Source: Streptococcus oralis (GTDB taxonomy: Bacteria; Bacillota; Bacilli; Lactobacillales; Streptococcaceae). Taken from it: DNA of 64,000 bases. Positions 8,138-17,355 of this stretch are shown in pieces. Position 1 is the stretch's first letter. Each line of letters opens with the position of its first letter. The translations under genes were made by a program, and so were the position numbers. The DNA lies in NCBI RefSeq assembly GCF_001578705.1, contig NZ_KQ969037.1, forward strand, positions 939,180 to 1,003,179. Direction: 5' to 3'. The notes beneath the pieces were generated by a model, which had not been told where the DNA came from, ran no database searches, and saw only the letters and a list, made by a program, of their open reading frames with translations.

Positions 8138-10081
8138 ATGATTAAGATTACTTTCCCAGATGGCGCTGTTCGTGAATTCGAATCTGGCGTGACAACTTTC
8201 GAAATTGCGCAAAGCATCAGCAATTCCCTAGCTAAAAAAGCCTTGGCTGGTAAATTCAACGGCAAGCTCATCGACACGACTCGTGCTATCACCGAGGATG
8301 GTAGCATCGAAATCGTGACACCTGATCACGAAGACGCCCTTCCAATCTTGCGCCACTCAGCCGCTCACTTGTTTGCCCAAGCAGCACGTCGCCTTTTCCC
8401 TGATATTCACTTGGGAGTCGGTCCAGCTATCGAAGATGGCTTCTACTACGATACAGACAACACAGCTGGTCAAATCTCCAACGAAGACCTTCCTCGTATC
8501 GAAGAAGAAATGCAAAAGATCGTTAAAGAAAACTTCCCATCTATTCGTGAAGAAGTGACTAAAGATGAAGCCCGTGAAATCTTCAAAAACGACCCTTACA
8601 AGTTGGAATTGATTGAAGAGCACTCTGAAGACGAGGGTGGTTTGACCATCTACCGTCAGGGTGAATACGTGGACCTCTGCCGTGGCCCGCACGTTCCATC
8701 GACAGGTCGTATCCAAATCTTCCACCTTCTCCATGTAGCAGGTGCTTACTGGCGTGGAAATAGCGACAATGCTATGATGCAACGTATCTACGGGACAGCT
8801 TGGTTTGACAAGAAAGACTTGAAAAACTACCTTCAAATGCGTGAAGAAGCTAAAGAACGTGATCACCGTAAACTCGGTAAAGAACTGGACCTCTTCATGA
8901 TTTCACAAGAAGTGGGACAAGGTTTGCCATTTTGGTTGCCAAACGGTGCGACGATCCGTCGTGAATTGGAGCGCTACATCGTTGACAAAGAGTTGGCTTC
9001 TGGTTACCAACACGTCTACACTCCGCCTTTGGCTTCTGTAGAGCTTTATAAGACTTCTGGTCACTGGGACCATTACCAAGAAGATATGTTCCCGACTATG
9101 GACATGGGTGACGGGGAAGAATTTGTTCTTCGTCCAATGAACTGTCCACACCACATCCAGGTCTACAAACACCATGTTCACTCCTACCGTGAATTGCCAA
9201 TCCGTATCGCTGAAATCGGAATGATGCACCGCTATGAGAAATCAGGTTCCTTGACTGGTCTTCAACGTGTACGTGAAATGTCTCTTAACGACGGGCACCT
9301 CTTTGTCACTCCAGAACAAATCCAAGAAGAATTCCAACGTGCCCTTCAGTTGATTATCGATGTTTATGAAGACTTCAACTTGACTGAATACCGCTTCCGT
9401 CTCTCTCTTCGTGACCCTCAAGATACTCATAAGTACTTTGATAACGATGAGATGTGGGAAAATGCCCAAACTATGCTTCGTGCGGCCCTTGATGAAATGG
9501 GTGTTGACTACTTTGAAGCTGAAGGTGAAGCAGCCTTCTACGGACCAAAATTGGATATCCAAGTTAAGACTGCCCTTGGAAAAGAAGAAACCCTTTCTAC
9601 TATTCAGCTTGACTTCTTGCTTCCAGAACGTTTCGACCTTAAATACATCGGAGCTGATGGTGAGGAACACCGTCCAGTCATGATCCACCGTGGTGTTATT
9701 TCAACCATGGAACGCTTCACAGCTATCTTGATCGAGAACTACAAGGGTGCCTTCCCAACATGGCTTGCACCACACCAAGTGACCCTCATCCCAGTATCGA
9801 ACGAAAAACACGTGGACTACGCTTGGGAAGTGGCTAAGAAACTCCGTGACCGCGGTGTCCGTGCTGATGTGGATGAGCGCAATGAAAAAATGCAGTTCAA
9901 GATCCGTGCTTCACAAACCAGCAAAATTCCTTACCAATTGATCGTTGGTGACAAGGAAATGGAAGACGGAACGGTCAACGTTCGTCGCTACGGACAAAAA
10001 GAAACACAAACTGTCCCAGTTGATGACTTTGTTCAAGCTATTCTAACTGATATCGCCAACAAATCACGGGTTGAGAAATAA
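8138..10081 (+). CDS. thrS: Threonine--tRNA ligase
   Basis: The protein has 647 residues, the usual length. It charges tRNA-Thr with threonine. The domain order is an N-terminal TGS domain (about 1-62), an editing domain with [13 protein letters not shown] (HxxxH near residue 72) and a late CRGPHVP, the class II catalytic core with [12 protein letters not shown] (zinc-binding Cys) and MHRYEKSG, and a C-terminal anticodon-binding domain starting near HQVTLIPVS. The start ATG has AAGGAG 6 bases before it. It is the second gene of the T-box operon after the P-loop kinase. A hairpin terminator follows. Confidence 0.98.
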   Translation: MIKITFPDGAVREFESGVTTFEIAQSISNSLAKKALAGKFNGKLIDTTRAITEDGSIEIVTPDHEDALPILRHSAAHLFAQAARRLFPDIHLGVGPAIEDGFYYDTDNTAGQISNEDLPRIEEEMQKIVKENFPSIREEVTKDEAREIFKNDPYKLELIEEHSEDEGGLTIYRQGEYVDLCRGPHVPSTGRIQIFHLLHVAGAYWRGNSDNAMMQRIYGTAWFDKKDLKNYLQMREEAKERDHRKLGKELDLFMISQEVGQGLPFWLPNGATIRRELERYIVDKELASGYQHVYTPPLASVELYKTSGHWDHYQEDMFPTMDMGDGEEFVLRPMNCPHHIQVYKHHVHSYRELPIRIAEIGMMHRYEKSGSLTGLQRVREMSLNDGHLFVTPEQIQEEFQRALQLIIDVYEDFNLTEYRFRLSLRDPQDTHKYFDNDEMWENAQTMLRAALDEMGVDYFEAEGEAAFYGPKLDIQVKTALGKEETLSTIQLDFLLPERFDLKYIGADGEEHRPVMIHRGVISTMERFTAILIENYKGAFPTWLAPHQVTLIPVSNEKHVDYAWEVAKKLRDRGVRADVDERNEKMQFKIRASQTSKIPYQLIVGDKEMEDGTVNVRRYGQKETQTVPVDDFVQAILTDIANKSRVEK

Positions 10082-10117
10082 AACAATCACAGTCTGAGAA
10101 ACATTTTTCAGAGCCAG

Positions 10118-10152
10118 AAAAAGCAACAACTGAAACAGCTGTTGCTTTTTAT
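10118..10152 (+). terminator. Terminator of thrS
   Basis: The arms AAAAGCAACAACTG and CAGCTGTTGCTTTT, with one A-C mismatch and an AAA loop, are followed by a T-run. Confidence 0.8.
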
Positions 10153-10234
10153 ATTTTATTTAATCTGAGCCAGTAGTGATTGGTCAAACCACCACACAAA
10201 ATTTGCTTTCATGAGTTAGATAAGATCAATATCC

Positions 10235-11284
10235 TCAATCCTTATCTGCTTCATTTTCTTTTACGAGATCTTTTTGCGAATCCTTTTCAGAGAGTTTTTG
10301 ATCGATATACTTGTTAATGTTTTCATAAAATTCCTTGGTCATCTCACTATCTAATTTTGTCGAATTATGGACTTGATTGACTTTTAATTGAACAGATTGA
10401 ATACCGTAAGAGGCTTGTTTTTGATGGAGCGTTTCTAATTCTTCGTCTGAAATCGGATCTCCAACAACCGTTAAGACCAATTCATTGTTTCTTGACTTGT
10501 AGACTTGATTAATGACCGTGTGATTGGCGAACTCTTTTGCTACAAACTGTTTGATTCCTTCTTTTCGCGCTTGATCTATCGTCAGAGTGACTGCTGAATA
10601 ACTGGCTGGAAGAACCAATAATACAATCAAGGATATCAAGCCAATTTTCATTTTAATGTTTAGCTTTTTAAATGAACTTAAGGGAGATTTTCTCATCAAA
10701 ATTCTTGTTCCAACAATGTTGGCTAGCATGATAAAGATACAGTTGATCAAGAAAAGATAGAGAGCCCCAAATAAAAATCGTACATTTCCGTTAGCTAAAC
10801 CATAGCCTGCAGTACAGATAGGGGGCATCAGAGCTGTTGCAATGGCTACTCCTGGCACGATATTGTTTGCTTCTTTTTTCCTTGATCCAATTACACCTGC
10901 TATCCCACCAGCAATAGCAATGAGAACATCCCAAATGGTTGGAGAGGTTCGTGCAATCAACTCGCTACTTGCATAAGATAAGGGAGAAATCCAGAAATAC
11001 AGAGTCGAGACAAGCAAGCTGACCAATACTTGAGTAAACAAAACCTCTAGAGATTGCTTGATTAAACGCGTATCAAAAATAGCTAAACCAAATCCGAGTC
11101 CAACAATCGATGTCATAAGAGGGGAAATCAGCATGGCTCCAATAATGACAGCTGTTGAATTCATATTTAAACCTATAGAGGCAATAAAAATCGCACACAT
11201 CAAAATCACTGTATCTCTTAATCGAACATGAATATCATCATATAATTTCTCACGGTATTCACGTGTTGAATAATTTCTGGTCAT
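10235..11284 (-). CDS. DUF389 family membrane protein
   Basis: The protein has 349 residues. The first about 230 hold several hydrophobic segments with the family's characteristic phrases: NMNSTAVIIGAMLISPLMT near residue 45, and GVAIATALMPPICTAGYGLA near residue 150. These repeats define the DUF389 (TIGR00341/TIGR00271-like) membrane family, whose function is not established. The C-terminal about 120 residues are soluble, with DQARKEGIKQF and a highly charged tail. The start follows an AAGGAG site. It is flanked by terminators on both sides and appears to be a single-gene unit. Confidence 0.85.
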   Translation of the reverse strand: MTRNYSTREYREKLYDDIHVRLRDTVILMCAIFIASIGLNMNSTAVIIGAMLISPLMTSIVGLGFGLAIFDTRLIKQSLEVLFTQVLVSLLVSTLYFWISPLSYASSELIARTSPTIWDVLIAIAGGIAGVIGSRKKEANNIVPGVAIATALMPPICTAGYGLANGNVRFLFGALYLFLINCIFIMLANIVGTRILMRKSPLSSFKKLNIKMKIGLISLIVLLVLPASYSAVTLTIDQARKEGIKQFVAKEFANHTVINQVYKSRNNELVLTVVGDPISDEELETLHQKQASYGIQSVQLKVNQVHNSTKLDSEMTKEFYENINKYIDQKLSEKDSQKDLVKENEADKD

Positions 11285-11520
11285 TGGTTACTCCTTTTAT
11301 TTCATATACTCTTGTTTCTGCTTGGATGATGGCAGAGAGACTTCTTTTCAATCTTACATATTTTTCTTCTCACCTGTTATTTTTTTGAAAATTATCCTTT
11401 AAGCATCCGTCAGTCTATCCTTAACATTATATCAAAAATTTTACAGTCTTTCTCTGAAGAAATCTACCAATTGAACAGATAGAGAAAGGAAGAAATTTTT
11501 GTTTCCTTATCTGAAAAAGA

Positions 11521-11556
11521 AAAAACGGTATCTCCTCTGAAAGAAGATGCCGTTTT
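11521..11556 (-). terminator. Terminator of the frameshifted DUF898-like gene
   Basis: The arms AAAACGGTATCT and AGATGCCGTTTT, around a long CTCTGAAAGA loop region, are followed on the minus strand by T residues. It lies directly after the stop codon at 11562. Confidence 0.7.
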
Positions 11557-11561
11557 AATGT

Positions 11562-11863
11562 TTAAACATGATGAGTGTGTTTGACAATCCATTGCTCCAT
11601 TTTTATTTTCAACCAGAAGCCATAGATCCCAAACGTGATGATGGTTAGAAGAAACCCTTTGATCCAGTTGCCGAATAGTTGTGTTCCAGTCCCGTCAAAG
11701 TATAGACGTTGACCATCTACTACCGTGTGTTTGATTTTCAATTTTGCATCATGCAAACCGCCCAAGGTGTTGCAATCCCCAAGGTAAGCCCGAAAATTAT
11801 GGCTACTAAGATAGAGTATCCAATATAATCTAGGATTCCTCCGTCAAAATAACTTTCTTTCAT
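11562..11863 (-). pseudogene. Frameshifted small membrane protein (DUF898/YjgN-like)
   Basis: Two overlapping minus-strand frames together encode one protein. The first runs from ATG 11863 (MKESYFDGGILDYIGY) to TPWAVCMMQN and then stops at 11738. The second frame continues with KIKHTVVDGQRLYFDGTGTQ, two membrane stretches and the tail IKMEQWIVKHTHHV. Adding one G near 11740, so that TTGAAAATC becomes TTGGAAAATC, joins them as ...MMQNWKIKHTVVDG... and gives an intact 100-residue product. That matches the streptococcal DUF898-like family, in which a W-x-x-K-H-T motif occurs at this point. AGAGG precedes the start. It may be a true mutation or a base missing in the assembly. Confidence 0.8.
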
Positions 11864-12023
11864 TTTTGCCTCTTTTATTTTTTGACTATATTCTAGTCGT
11901 TTCCTAGTGTAACATTTTTTACATCTGGACAATCTTACGGTAACTTCTAGACGTTATCATGAAAATAGAGATATAGACTAGAACAAAAATTCCACAGATA
12001 GATAAGGTTATCATCAACTATGC

Positions 12024-12998
12024 TCACTCAATCATCAGATTCATATTGGAAAACTTGATGCGTACTGTTGTTCCTGCCCCAACCTCAGACTCGATGCGAA
12101 TCTGGTGACCCAGTTCTTCAGAAATTTTCTTGGATAAGTAGAGGCCCAGTCCAGATGACTGCTGGGTCAGACGGCCATTGTAGCCTGAAAAGCCACGTTC
12201 AAAGACTCGGAGGACATCGCTATTTTTTATCCCGATTCCTGTATCCTTGATACAGAGCTCCTGGCCTTCCATATAAATCTCTAACCCACCTTCCTTGGTG
12301 TATTTGAGGCTGTTTGAAAGAATTTGTTCAATGACGACTAACAACCATTTCTTATCGGTCACGATGGTTTTGTCTAAGTCATGCAGATTAACTGTCAGCC
12401 CCTTCTGGATAAAGAAAAGAGCGTATTTACGAACCATCTCCTTGACCAAGTCCTCCACTTGAACCTTTTCAAATACCAAGTCATCGTGAAAACTCTCTAA
12501 ACGCAAGTACTGTAAAACCAGGTTGGTATAGGAGTCAATCTTGAAAATTTCCTGTTCCAGCTGCTGTTTGACCTCCCGATCAGAGACTTCTGCTACTAAG
12601 AGACGGCTCGCCGCAATGGGCGTCTTAATCTGGTGAACCCATAAGGTATAGTAATCAAGCAAATCTGTCAGCTTGCTTTGGGCTTCCGACTTCTTTTGAT
12701 ACAATTCAGACTCTTGCTCTTCGAGTTTCTCAGCCAGCGCACATTCCAGAGGAGACTTGGGATTTCTCTCAGCATAGAGAACTGCCTGTCGGTAAACCTG
12801 AGCTTCTGCAAACATATCCCAAGCCAAAAATAAAAAGGTCAAAAAACTACTGAGCAGCAAAAAATAAAGAAAATAAGATCCTAGACTAGCAAACAGAAAC
12901 TGAAAGAGTAGGACAAGAAAACCCAATGAAAAAATATAGATAAAGATGCGACTACGAGAGCGCAGATAGGCTAAAAAAAATGGTTTCCAATCAAGCAT
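12024..12998 (-). CDS. Sensor histidine kinase (TCS01/BceS-like)
   Basis: The protein has 324 residues. Two membrane segments close together (about 17-36 and 38-60) leave almost no external loop, as in the intramembrane-sensing kinases of the BceS group. The dimerisation box WVHQIKTPIAASRLL carries the phospho-accepting His near residue 138. The ATP-binding domain shows the N box (VVIEQILSNSLKYT), G1 (IKDTGIGIK) and G2 (SSGLGLYLSKK). Its start overlaps the response-regulator stop by 8 bases, so the pair is co-translated. By length and partner it corresponds to pneumococcal HK01. No BceAB-type transporter is next to it, which such kinases usually need, so its target lies elsewhere or it senses alone. 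Confidence 0.9.
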   Translation of the reverse strand: MLDWKPFFLAYLRSRSRIFIYIFSLGFLVLLFQFLFASLGSYFLYFLLLSSFLTFLFLAWDMFAEAQVYRQAVLYAERNPKSPLECALAEKLEEQESELYQKKSEAQSKLTDLLDYYTLWVHQIKTPIAASRLLVAEVSDREVKQQLEQEIFKIDSYTNLVLQYLRLESFHDDLVFEKVQVEDLVKEMVRKYALFFIQKGLTVNLHDLDKTIVTDKKWLLVVIEQILSNSLKYTKEGGLEIYMEGQELCIKDTGIGIKNSDVLRVFERGFSGYNGRLTQQSSGLGLYLSKKISEELGHQIRIESEVGAGTTVRIKFSNMNLMIE

Positions 12999-13668
12999 GT
13001 TTCAGTCCGTATCCTATCCCTTTCTTGGTTTCGATAAAGCCTGCCAAGCCTTGTTCCTCCAACTTTTTACGCAAACGAGCAACATTGACAGATAGGGTAT
13101 TGTCGTCAATGAAAAAGTCGCTGTTCCAGAGTTCCCGCATCAGATCATCACGCGCCACGATATTGCCCGCATGTTCAAACAAAACTCGCAAAATTTGAAA
13201 TTCATTCTTGGTCAAACTCAGAACTTCACCCTGATAGTGCAGGTCCATAGACTTGGTATTGAGAATGACACCTGCATACTCTAGCAAACTTTCATCCCGC
13301 CCAAACTCATAGGAACGGCGCAATAAGCCCTGAACCTTGGCAAGGAGGACCTGCTGGTCAAAAGGCTTGGTTACAAAGTCATCCGCTCCCATATTGATCG
13401 CCATGACGATATCCATAGCCTGATCTCTCGAAGACAGAAACATGATCGGTACCTTGGAAATCTTGCGAATCTCCTGGCACCAGTGATAGCCATTAAAAAG
13501 AGGCAGGCCAATATCCATGAGGACCAAATGAGGTTCCGACTGGGCAAATAAGCCCAATACTTCCATAAAATCTTCTACCAACACAACCTCAAAGCCCCAC
13601 TCTGAAAGCAGTTTCCCAATTTGTTGCCGAATGACTTGGTCATCCTCTACTAGCAAAATTTTGTGCAT
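12991..13668 (-). CDS. OmpR-family response regulator (TCS01/BceR-like)
   Basis: The protein has 225 residues. The receiver domain shows the acidic pair (VEDDQ, residues 7-11), the phospho-acceptor in LVLMDIGLP (Asp near 52) and the conserved Lys in VTKPFDQ (near 102). The C-terminal winged helix has LTKNEFQILRVLFEH and DDNTLSVNVARLRKKLEE, typical of OmpR/PhoB-type DNA binding. AGGAGG precedes the start. It is the first gene of the two-gene operon with the kinase. An inverted repeat ATACCT-N7-AGGTAT at 13809-13827, about 140 bases upstream, is a possible regulatory site but is unassigned. Confidence 0.92.
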   Translation of the reverse strand: MHKILLVEDDQVIRQQIGKLLSEWGFEVVLVEDFMEVLGLFAQSEPHLVLMDIGLPLFNGYHWCQEIRKISKVPIMFLSSRDQAMDIVMAINMGADDFVTKPFDQQVLLAKVQGLLRRSYEFGRDESLLEYAGVILNTKSMDLHYQGEVLSLTKNEFQILRVLFEHAGNIVARDDLMRELWNSDFFIDDNTLSVNVARLRKKLEEQGLAGFIETKKGIGYGLKHA

Positions 13669-13911
13669 TAGCTCCTCCTTTGTTATTTCTCAAAATATCA
13701 AAACCCTTAAAAAAATTCTCTGGATTAGTACCTCAATTGTCTAGCTACCTATTTTTCAAATTCAGATTAGTAAACGGACGCTAAATAGAGAATCATCCCA
13801 TTGATATCATACCTTATTTTTAGGTATAGTTCCAGCCTTATCCTACATTTTCCTTTTTGTATTCATTTAGTTAGCGCTTCTTTCACTTATTTAATAGATC
13901 TGGCCTTCTTA

Positions 13912-13969
13912 TTGACAAGCTAGCCATGATTTGTTAGAATGTGAATGAATAAATTAATTTATTCATTCA
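13912..13969 (+). promoter_or_regulatory. Promoter with 28-bp palindromic operator of the TetR gene
   Basis: TTGACA (13912-13917) and TAGAAT (13935-13940) are 17 bases apart. A perfect 28-bp palindrome fills 13942-13969, starting 2 bases after the -10 box; its arms begin TGAATGAA and end TTCATTCA. This is where a TetR repressor would sit over the transcription start. A second pair of the same half-sites lies at 14589-14615, before the next gene. Confidence 0.88.
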
Positions 13970-13993
13970 TTAAATAAAGGGGGTTAAATCAGA

Positions 13994-14557
13994 TTGGACA
14001 AAAAACAAGCTTTAAAGGCAGCGGCCTATGAAGTTTTTTCGAAAAAAGGTTACAAGGCGACAGGAATTTCAAAAATTGCTAGGCAAGCTGGGGTGGCAGT
14101 TGGTTCTTTTTATAACTATTACGAAAGTAAAGAAGCCATTTTTCTAGACATCTATATAGATGAAAACAACCGTGTTCGCCAAGCTATGATCGAAGAACTG
14201 GATTGGGAAATTGACATGACCGACCTCATTGGTCAACTCTTTGCTCAGTCCAGAACACTCGTTTCTTCCAATAAAATCCTTGCAGAATGGTACAATCCTG
14301 CCATCGCAGATGAGTTGCACAGCTACTATTCCTCGGAGGAAGGCAAAGTCGCAAATCCATTTCATCAGTTTTTAGTTAAAACTTTTACAAATCGTATGCA
14401 GGTTGAAGGGTACTCGCCAGAAAAGATTCAAGATATTTTACAAGTTTATAATCTGTTTTACTATATGGATATGCATATCACGGAAAAAGATTTTCCTGAT
14501 ATTGGCAAAACTGTTGAAATACTTGCAACCAACTTCATTAAAGGAGTTCTAAAATAA
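13994..14557 (+). CDS. TetR/AcrR-family transcriptional regulator
   Basis: The protein has 187 residues. The N-terminal helix-turn-helix is clear: YEVFSKKGYKATGISKIARQ followed by AGVAVGSFYNYYESKEAIF, the usual TetR recognition helix. The C-terminal ligand-binding part is variable and does not show its inducer. The ORF starts with TTG at 13994 (reading MDKKQALKAAAYE), behind a GGGGG-type site (AAAGGGGG); no ATG lies nearby in the N-terminal domain. A 28-bp palindrome just upstream, plus matching half-sites before the reductase-like gene downstream, indicate autorepression and control of that neighbour. Confidence 0.88.
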   Translation: MDKKQALKAAAYEVFSKKGYKATGISKIARQAGVAVGSFYNYYESKEAIFLDIYIDENNRVRQAMIEELDWEIDMTDLIGQLFAQSRTLVSSNKILAEWYNPAIADELHSYYSSEEGKVANPFHQFLVKTFTNRMQVEGYSPEKIQDILQVYNLFYYMDMHITEKDFPDIGKTVEILATNFIKGVLK

Positions 14558-14588
14558 AGAATGGATTTCTTTATTTTTTGGAAAAATA

Positions 14589-14615
14589 TGAATGAATTTG
14601 TTTTTAGTTCATTCA
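14589..14615 (+). promoter_or_regulatory. Second TetR-type operator, before the reductase-like gene
   Basis: The half-sites TGAATGAA (14589-14596) and TTCATTCA (14608-14615) are the same as those of the palindrome before the TetR gene. Here they are separated by 11 bases instead of 12, and the centre is not palindromic. They lie about 30 bases before the next start codon. Confidence 0.65.
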
Positions 14616-14642
14616 TAAAATTGAGAACAGGAGTCATAAAAA

Positions 14643-15419
14643 ATGAAAAGAGGTAAAAAAATGTTTATTATCATTCTATCAACACTTGGAGTCTTAGGCC
14701 TTATAACTTGGGGTGCCATCGCCTACCTTGGACGAAGCCAGACATTATCGATAAAATCCATCGAAAACCCCAGCGGAGATCTGTATTTAATTCATATCAC
14801 AAAACCAAGTCATCAAATCTGGAAAGCTGGGGCTTATGCCAAGTTTACACTCCCTGATACTTCTTCTACTACTAATAAAAACGAAGCTAAGGGAGAGCAA
14901 ACCAGCCGATGGCTAACCATTGCCTCCACACCTGATGAAGATGAAATCCTCATTTTAACTCATAATAGTGGTAGCCACTTTAAGGAAACTTTGACACATT
15001 TACCGGCTGGCAGTGAGATTGAGATGAGTTGGTTGGATTCCTCTTTAACCATTAAAGATATGAATCAGCCACTAGTTTGCTTTGCATCTGATGTCGGCAT
15101 TTCTGCTCTACGCCCCCTTATCAAAGAATGGGCTGGTAAATGCCCGATTGTACTCAATCATTTTGACAAAGGAGTGACTATTTTTGATAAAGAAATGAAG
15201 GAACTAGCTCAGAAAACATCGAATTTTACTTATAAAACTAGCAATGAACTTTCTCAAAGTCAAGCATTTTTAAAACGTGCTATTGATGAATACGGCAATC
15301 AAGCCAGCTATCTCATCACAGGTCAGCCTGATGATGTAAATGAGATGAAGAATTTTTTAAAGGAAAATGGGATTGATAGCAAAAACATACAAGTAAGCTC
15401 GTTTAGAGGTTTGAAATAG
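14643..15419 (+). CDS. Membrane-anchored ferredoxin-reductase-like protein
   Basis: The protein has 258 residues. After a basic start, one membrane segment (about residues 7-28) anchors it, and the rest faces one side. The soluble part resembles the FAD and NAD(P) domains of ferredoxin-NADP reductase-type proteins: RWLTIASTPDEDEILILTH in place of the usual RxYSxAS flavin motif, LPAGSEIEMSW, FASDVGISALRPLIKEW (a variant GxGxxP nucleotide loop), and the terminal segment YLITGQPDDVNEMKNFLKEN. The canonical Tyr-Ser of the flavin motif is replaced, so cofactor binding is not certain. AGGAG lies before the start. It lies under probable TetR control, downstream of that regulator gene. The substrate is unknown. 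Confidence 0.7.
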   Translation: MKRGKKMFIIILSTLGVLGLITWGAIAYLGRSQTLSIKSIENPSGDLYLIHITKPSHQIWKAGAYAKFTLPDTSSTTNKNEAKGEQTSRWLTIASTPDEDEILILTHNSGSHFKETLTHLPAGSEIEMSWLDSSLTIKDMNQPLVCFASDVGISALRPLIKEWAGKCPIVLNHFDKGVTIFDKEMKELAQKTSNFTYKTSNELSQSQAFLKRAIDEYGNQASYLITGQPDDVNEMKNFLKENGIDSKNIQVSSFRGLK

Positions 15420-15530
15420 GAGCAATCTATCTTCTATGTATTTCAATCAAACCCTACTAGGTCATTCGAACAAGCCCACTAGCTAATTCTAGGTAAATGT
15501 GATAGGATAAACATAGAGAAAGGAGCTTTT

Positions 15531-16604
15531 ATGGCCAATATTTTTGACTACTTGAATGATGTAGCATACGATTCCTTTTATGACCTCCCCGTGAACGAGT
15601 TAGATGTTCTTGCCTTGACCGAATTAACCTACCTTACTTTTGATGGTGTAGTCACCCAAGAACCCCAGCGCCTCATAGATCTTGCACCTCAAATCCCTAG
15701 AGAAACGACGATGTTGATTAGCAAAAACCGCCTCCAGTTATTGGATCAACTCGCTCAACACAAACGTTTTAAAAATTGCAAGCTCTCAGATTTTATCAAT
15801 GATATTGACCCTGAATTGCAAAAACAGTTTGCAGCCATGACTTATCGTATCAGTCTCGATACCTATGTGCTTGTTTTTCGTGGGACGGATGATAGTATCA
15901 TTGGTTGGAAAGAAGATTTCCATATGACCTATATGACGGAAATCCCAGCTCAAAAACACGCCCTTCAGTATTTACAGGACTTTTTTGCTCAACATCCTAA
16001 CCAAAAAGTTATTCTGGCAGGACACTCAAAAGGGGGCAATCTAGCCGTCTATGCTGCCAGTCACCTTGATTCCCTTTTACAAAAAAACATTGTCGCTGTC
16101 TATACTTTTGATGCGCCTGGGCTTCACAAGGAACTAACCGAAACAGCTGGCTATCAAAACATGATGGAAAGAACGAAAGTATTTGTCCCACAAGGGTCTA
16201 TCATCGGGATGATGCTGGAAATTCCTGATAAAAAAATCGTCGTTCGAAGCACTGCCCTAGGTGGTATCGCCCAGCATGACACCTTTAGTTGGCAAGTTGA
16301 AGACAAACACTTTGTCCAACTGGACGAGACCAATAGTGACAGCCAGCAAGTCGATACTACCTTCAAGGAATGGGTTGAAACAGTTCCTGACGAGGAACTG
16401 CAACTCTACTTCGACCTCTTTTTTGGAATCATTCTCGATGCAGGCATCTCTTCTATCAATGACCTTTCTTCCTTCAAGGTCATTGAACACATTCACCATC
16501 TCTTTATCCAAGCTCAATCCCTCACTCCTGAAGAAAGAGAAACCATGGGACGCTTAACCCAACTCTTGATCGACACCCGCTACCAAGCTTGGAAAAATCG
16601 TTAA
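15531..16604 (+). CDS. DUF2974 / Mbeg1-like lipase-fold protein
   Basis: The protein has 357 residues. The nucleophile elbow GHSKGGNLAVYAA (Ser near residue 166) is that of the alpha/beta hydrolase group known as DUF2974 or Mbeg1-like. LVFRGTDDSIIGWKEDF upstream is the lipase-class-3-type oxyanion strand, and a DAPG segment follows. The late His is probably in the GGIAQHDTFSW region. No signal peptide is present, so the protein is likely intracellular; its substrate is unknown. AAAGGAG precedes the ATG. About 110 bases separate it from the reductase-like gene. Confidence 0.82.
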   Translation: MANIFDYLNDVAYDSFYDLPVNELDVLALTELTYLTFDGVVTQEPQRLIDLAPQIPRETTMLISKNRLQLLDQLAQHKRFKNCKLSDFINDIDPELQKQFAAMTYRISLDTYVLVFRGTDDSIIGWKEDFHMTYMTEIPAQKHALQYLQDFFAQHPNQKVILAGHSKGGNLAVYAASHLDSLLQKNIVAVYTFDAPGLHKELTETAGYQNMMERTKVFVPQGSIIGMMLEIPDKKIVVRSTALGGIAQHDTFSWQVEDKHFVQLDETNSDSQQVDTTFKEWVETVPDEELQLYFDLFFGIILDAGISSINDLSSFKVIEHIHHLFIQAQSLTPEERETMGRLTQLLIDTRYQAWKNR

Positions 16605-16687
16605 GGTAGAAAAATACTTTCTGATACCCTAAGCCTTCTCTTCTGTGTTATACTGATATCAGTACATTCTTTGAGAGAGGAAATCCT

Positions 16688-17317
16688 ATGAAAATCCATA
16701 AAACTGTCAATCCTGTTGCCTATGAAAACACCTACTACATAGAGGGAGACCATCACCTGATTGTGGTTGACCCTGGTAGCCATTGGGAAGCTATCCGCAA
16801 GACTATCGAAAAAATCGACAAACCAGTCTGCGCGATTCTGCTGACCCACACCCACTACGACCATATTATGAGTCTCGACTTGGTGCGTGAGACTTTTGGA
16901 AATCCTCCAGTTTATGTAGCAGAGAGTGAAGCATCTTGGCTTTATACACCTGTAGATAATCTCTCTGGTCTCCCTCGACATGATGACATGGAAGATGTGG
17001 TCACAAAACCTGCTGAACACACCTATGTCTTTCATGAAGAATACCAGATCGAAGAGTTCCGCTTTACTGTACTTCCTACTCCTGGACACTCTATCGGTGG
17101 TGTTTCCTTGGTCTTTCCTGATGCCCATCTAGTCTTGACTGGAGATGCTCTTTTCCGCGAAACCATCGGACGGACCGACCTCCCTACTGGTAGCATGGAA
17201 CAACTCCTCCATAGCATTCAGACTCAACTCTTCACTCTTCCTAACTACGACGTCTATCCCGGCCATGGTCCAGCTACGACTATCGCTCACGAAAAGACCT
17301 TTAATCCCTTTTTCTAG
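16688..17317 (+). CDS. MBL-fold metallo-hydrolase
   Basis: The protein has 209 residues. It has the full zinc-binding set of the metallo-beta-lactamase fold: THTHYDH (HxHxDH, residues 55-61), PGHSIGG (His near 137), TGDALF (Asp near 156) and YPGHGPAT (His near 197). The size and motifs match the glyoxalase II-like / YcbL group, which hydrolyses thioesters, though the substrate is not shown. GAGAGGAAA lies before the ATG. It is followed by a bidirectional terminator shared with the convergent pepO gene. Confidence 0.88.
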   Translation: MKIHKTVNPVAYENTYYIEGDHHLIVVDPGSHWEAIRKTIEKIDKPVCAILLTHTHYDHIMSLDLVRETFGNPPVYVAESEASWLYTPVDNLSGLPRHDDMEDVVTKPAEHTYVFHEEYQIEEFRFTVLPTPGHSIGGVSLVFPDAHLVLTGDALFRETIGRTDLPTGSMEQLLHSIQTQLFTLPNYDVYPGHGPATTIAHEKTFNPFF

Positions 17318-17322
17318 CAAGC

Positions 17323-17352
17323 AAAAAACCAAGGATGCTATCCTTGGTTTTT
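17323..17352. terminator. Bidirectional terminator between MBL hydrolase and pepO
   Basis: The near-perfect arms AAAAACCAAGGAT / ATCCTTGGTTTTT around GCT carry A-runs on one side and T-runs on the other, so they can serve both converging genes. Confidence 0.85.
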
Positions 17353-17355
17353 GTT

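Noticed and set aside
8357-8866. A minus-strand open frame of 169 codons inside thrS
   Set aside because: It is antisense to thrS, and its Val/Phe-rich composition is typical of the complementary strand of a coding region.
16601-17128. A minus-strand open frame of 175 codons across the MBL hydrolase gene
   Set aside because: It is antisense to a gene with an intact zinc-binding motif set and lacks a start signal.
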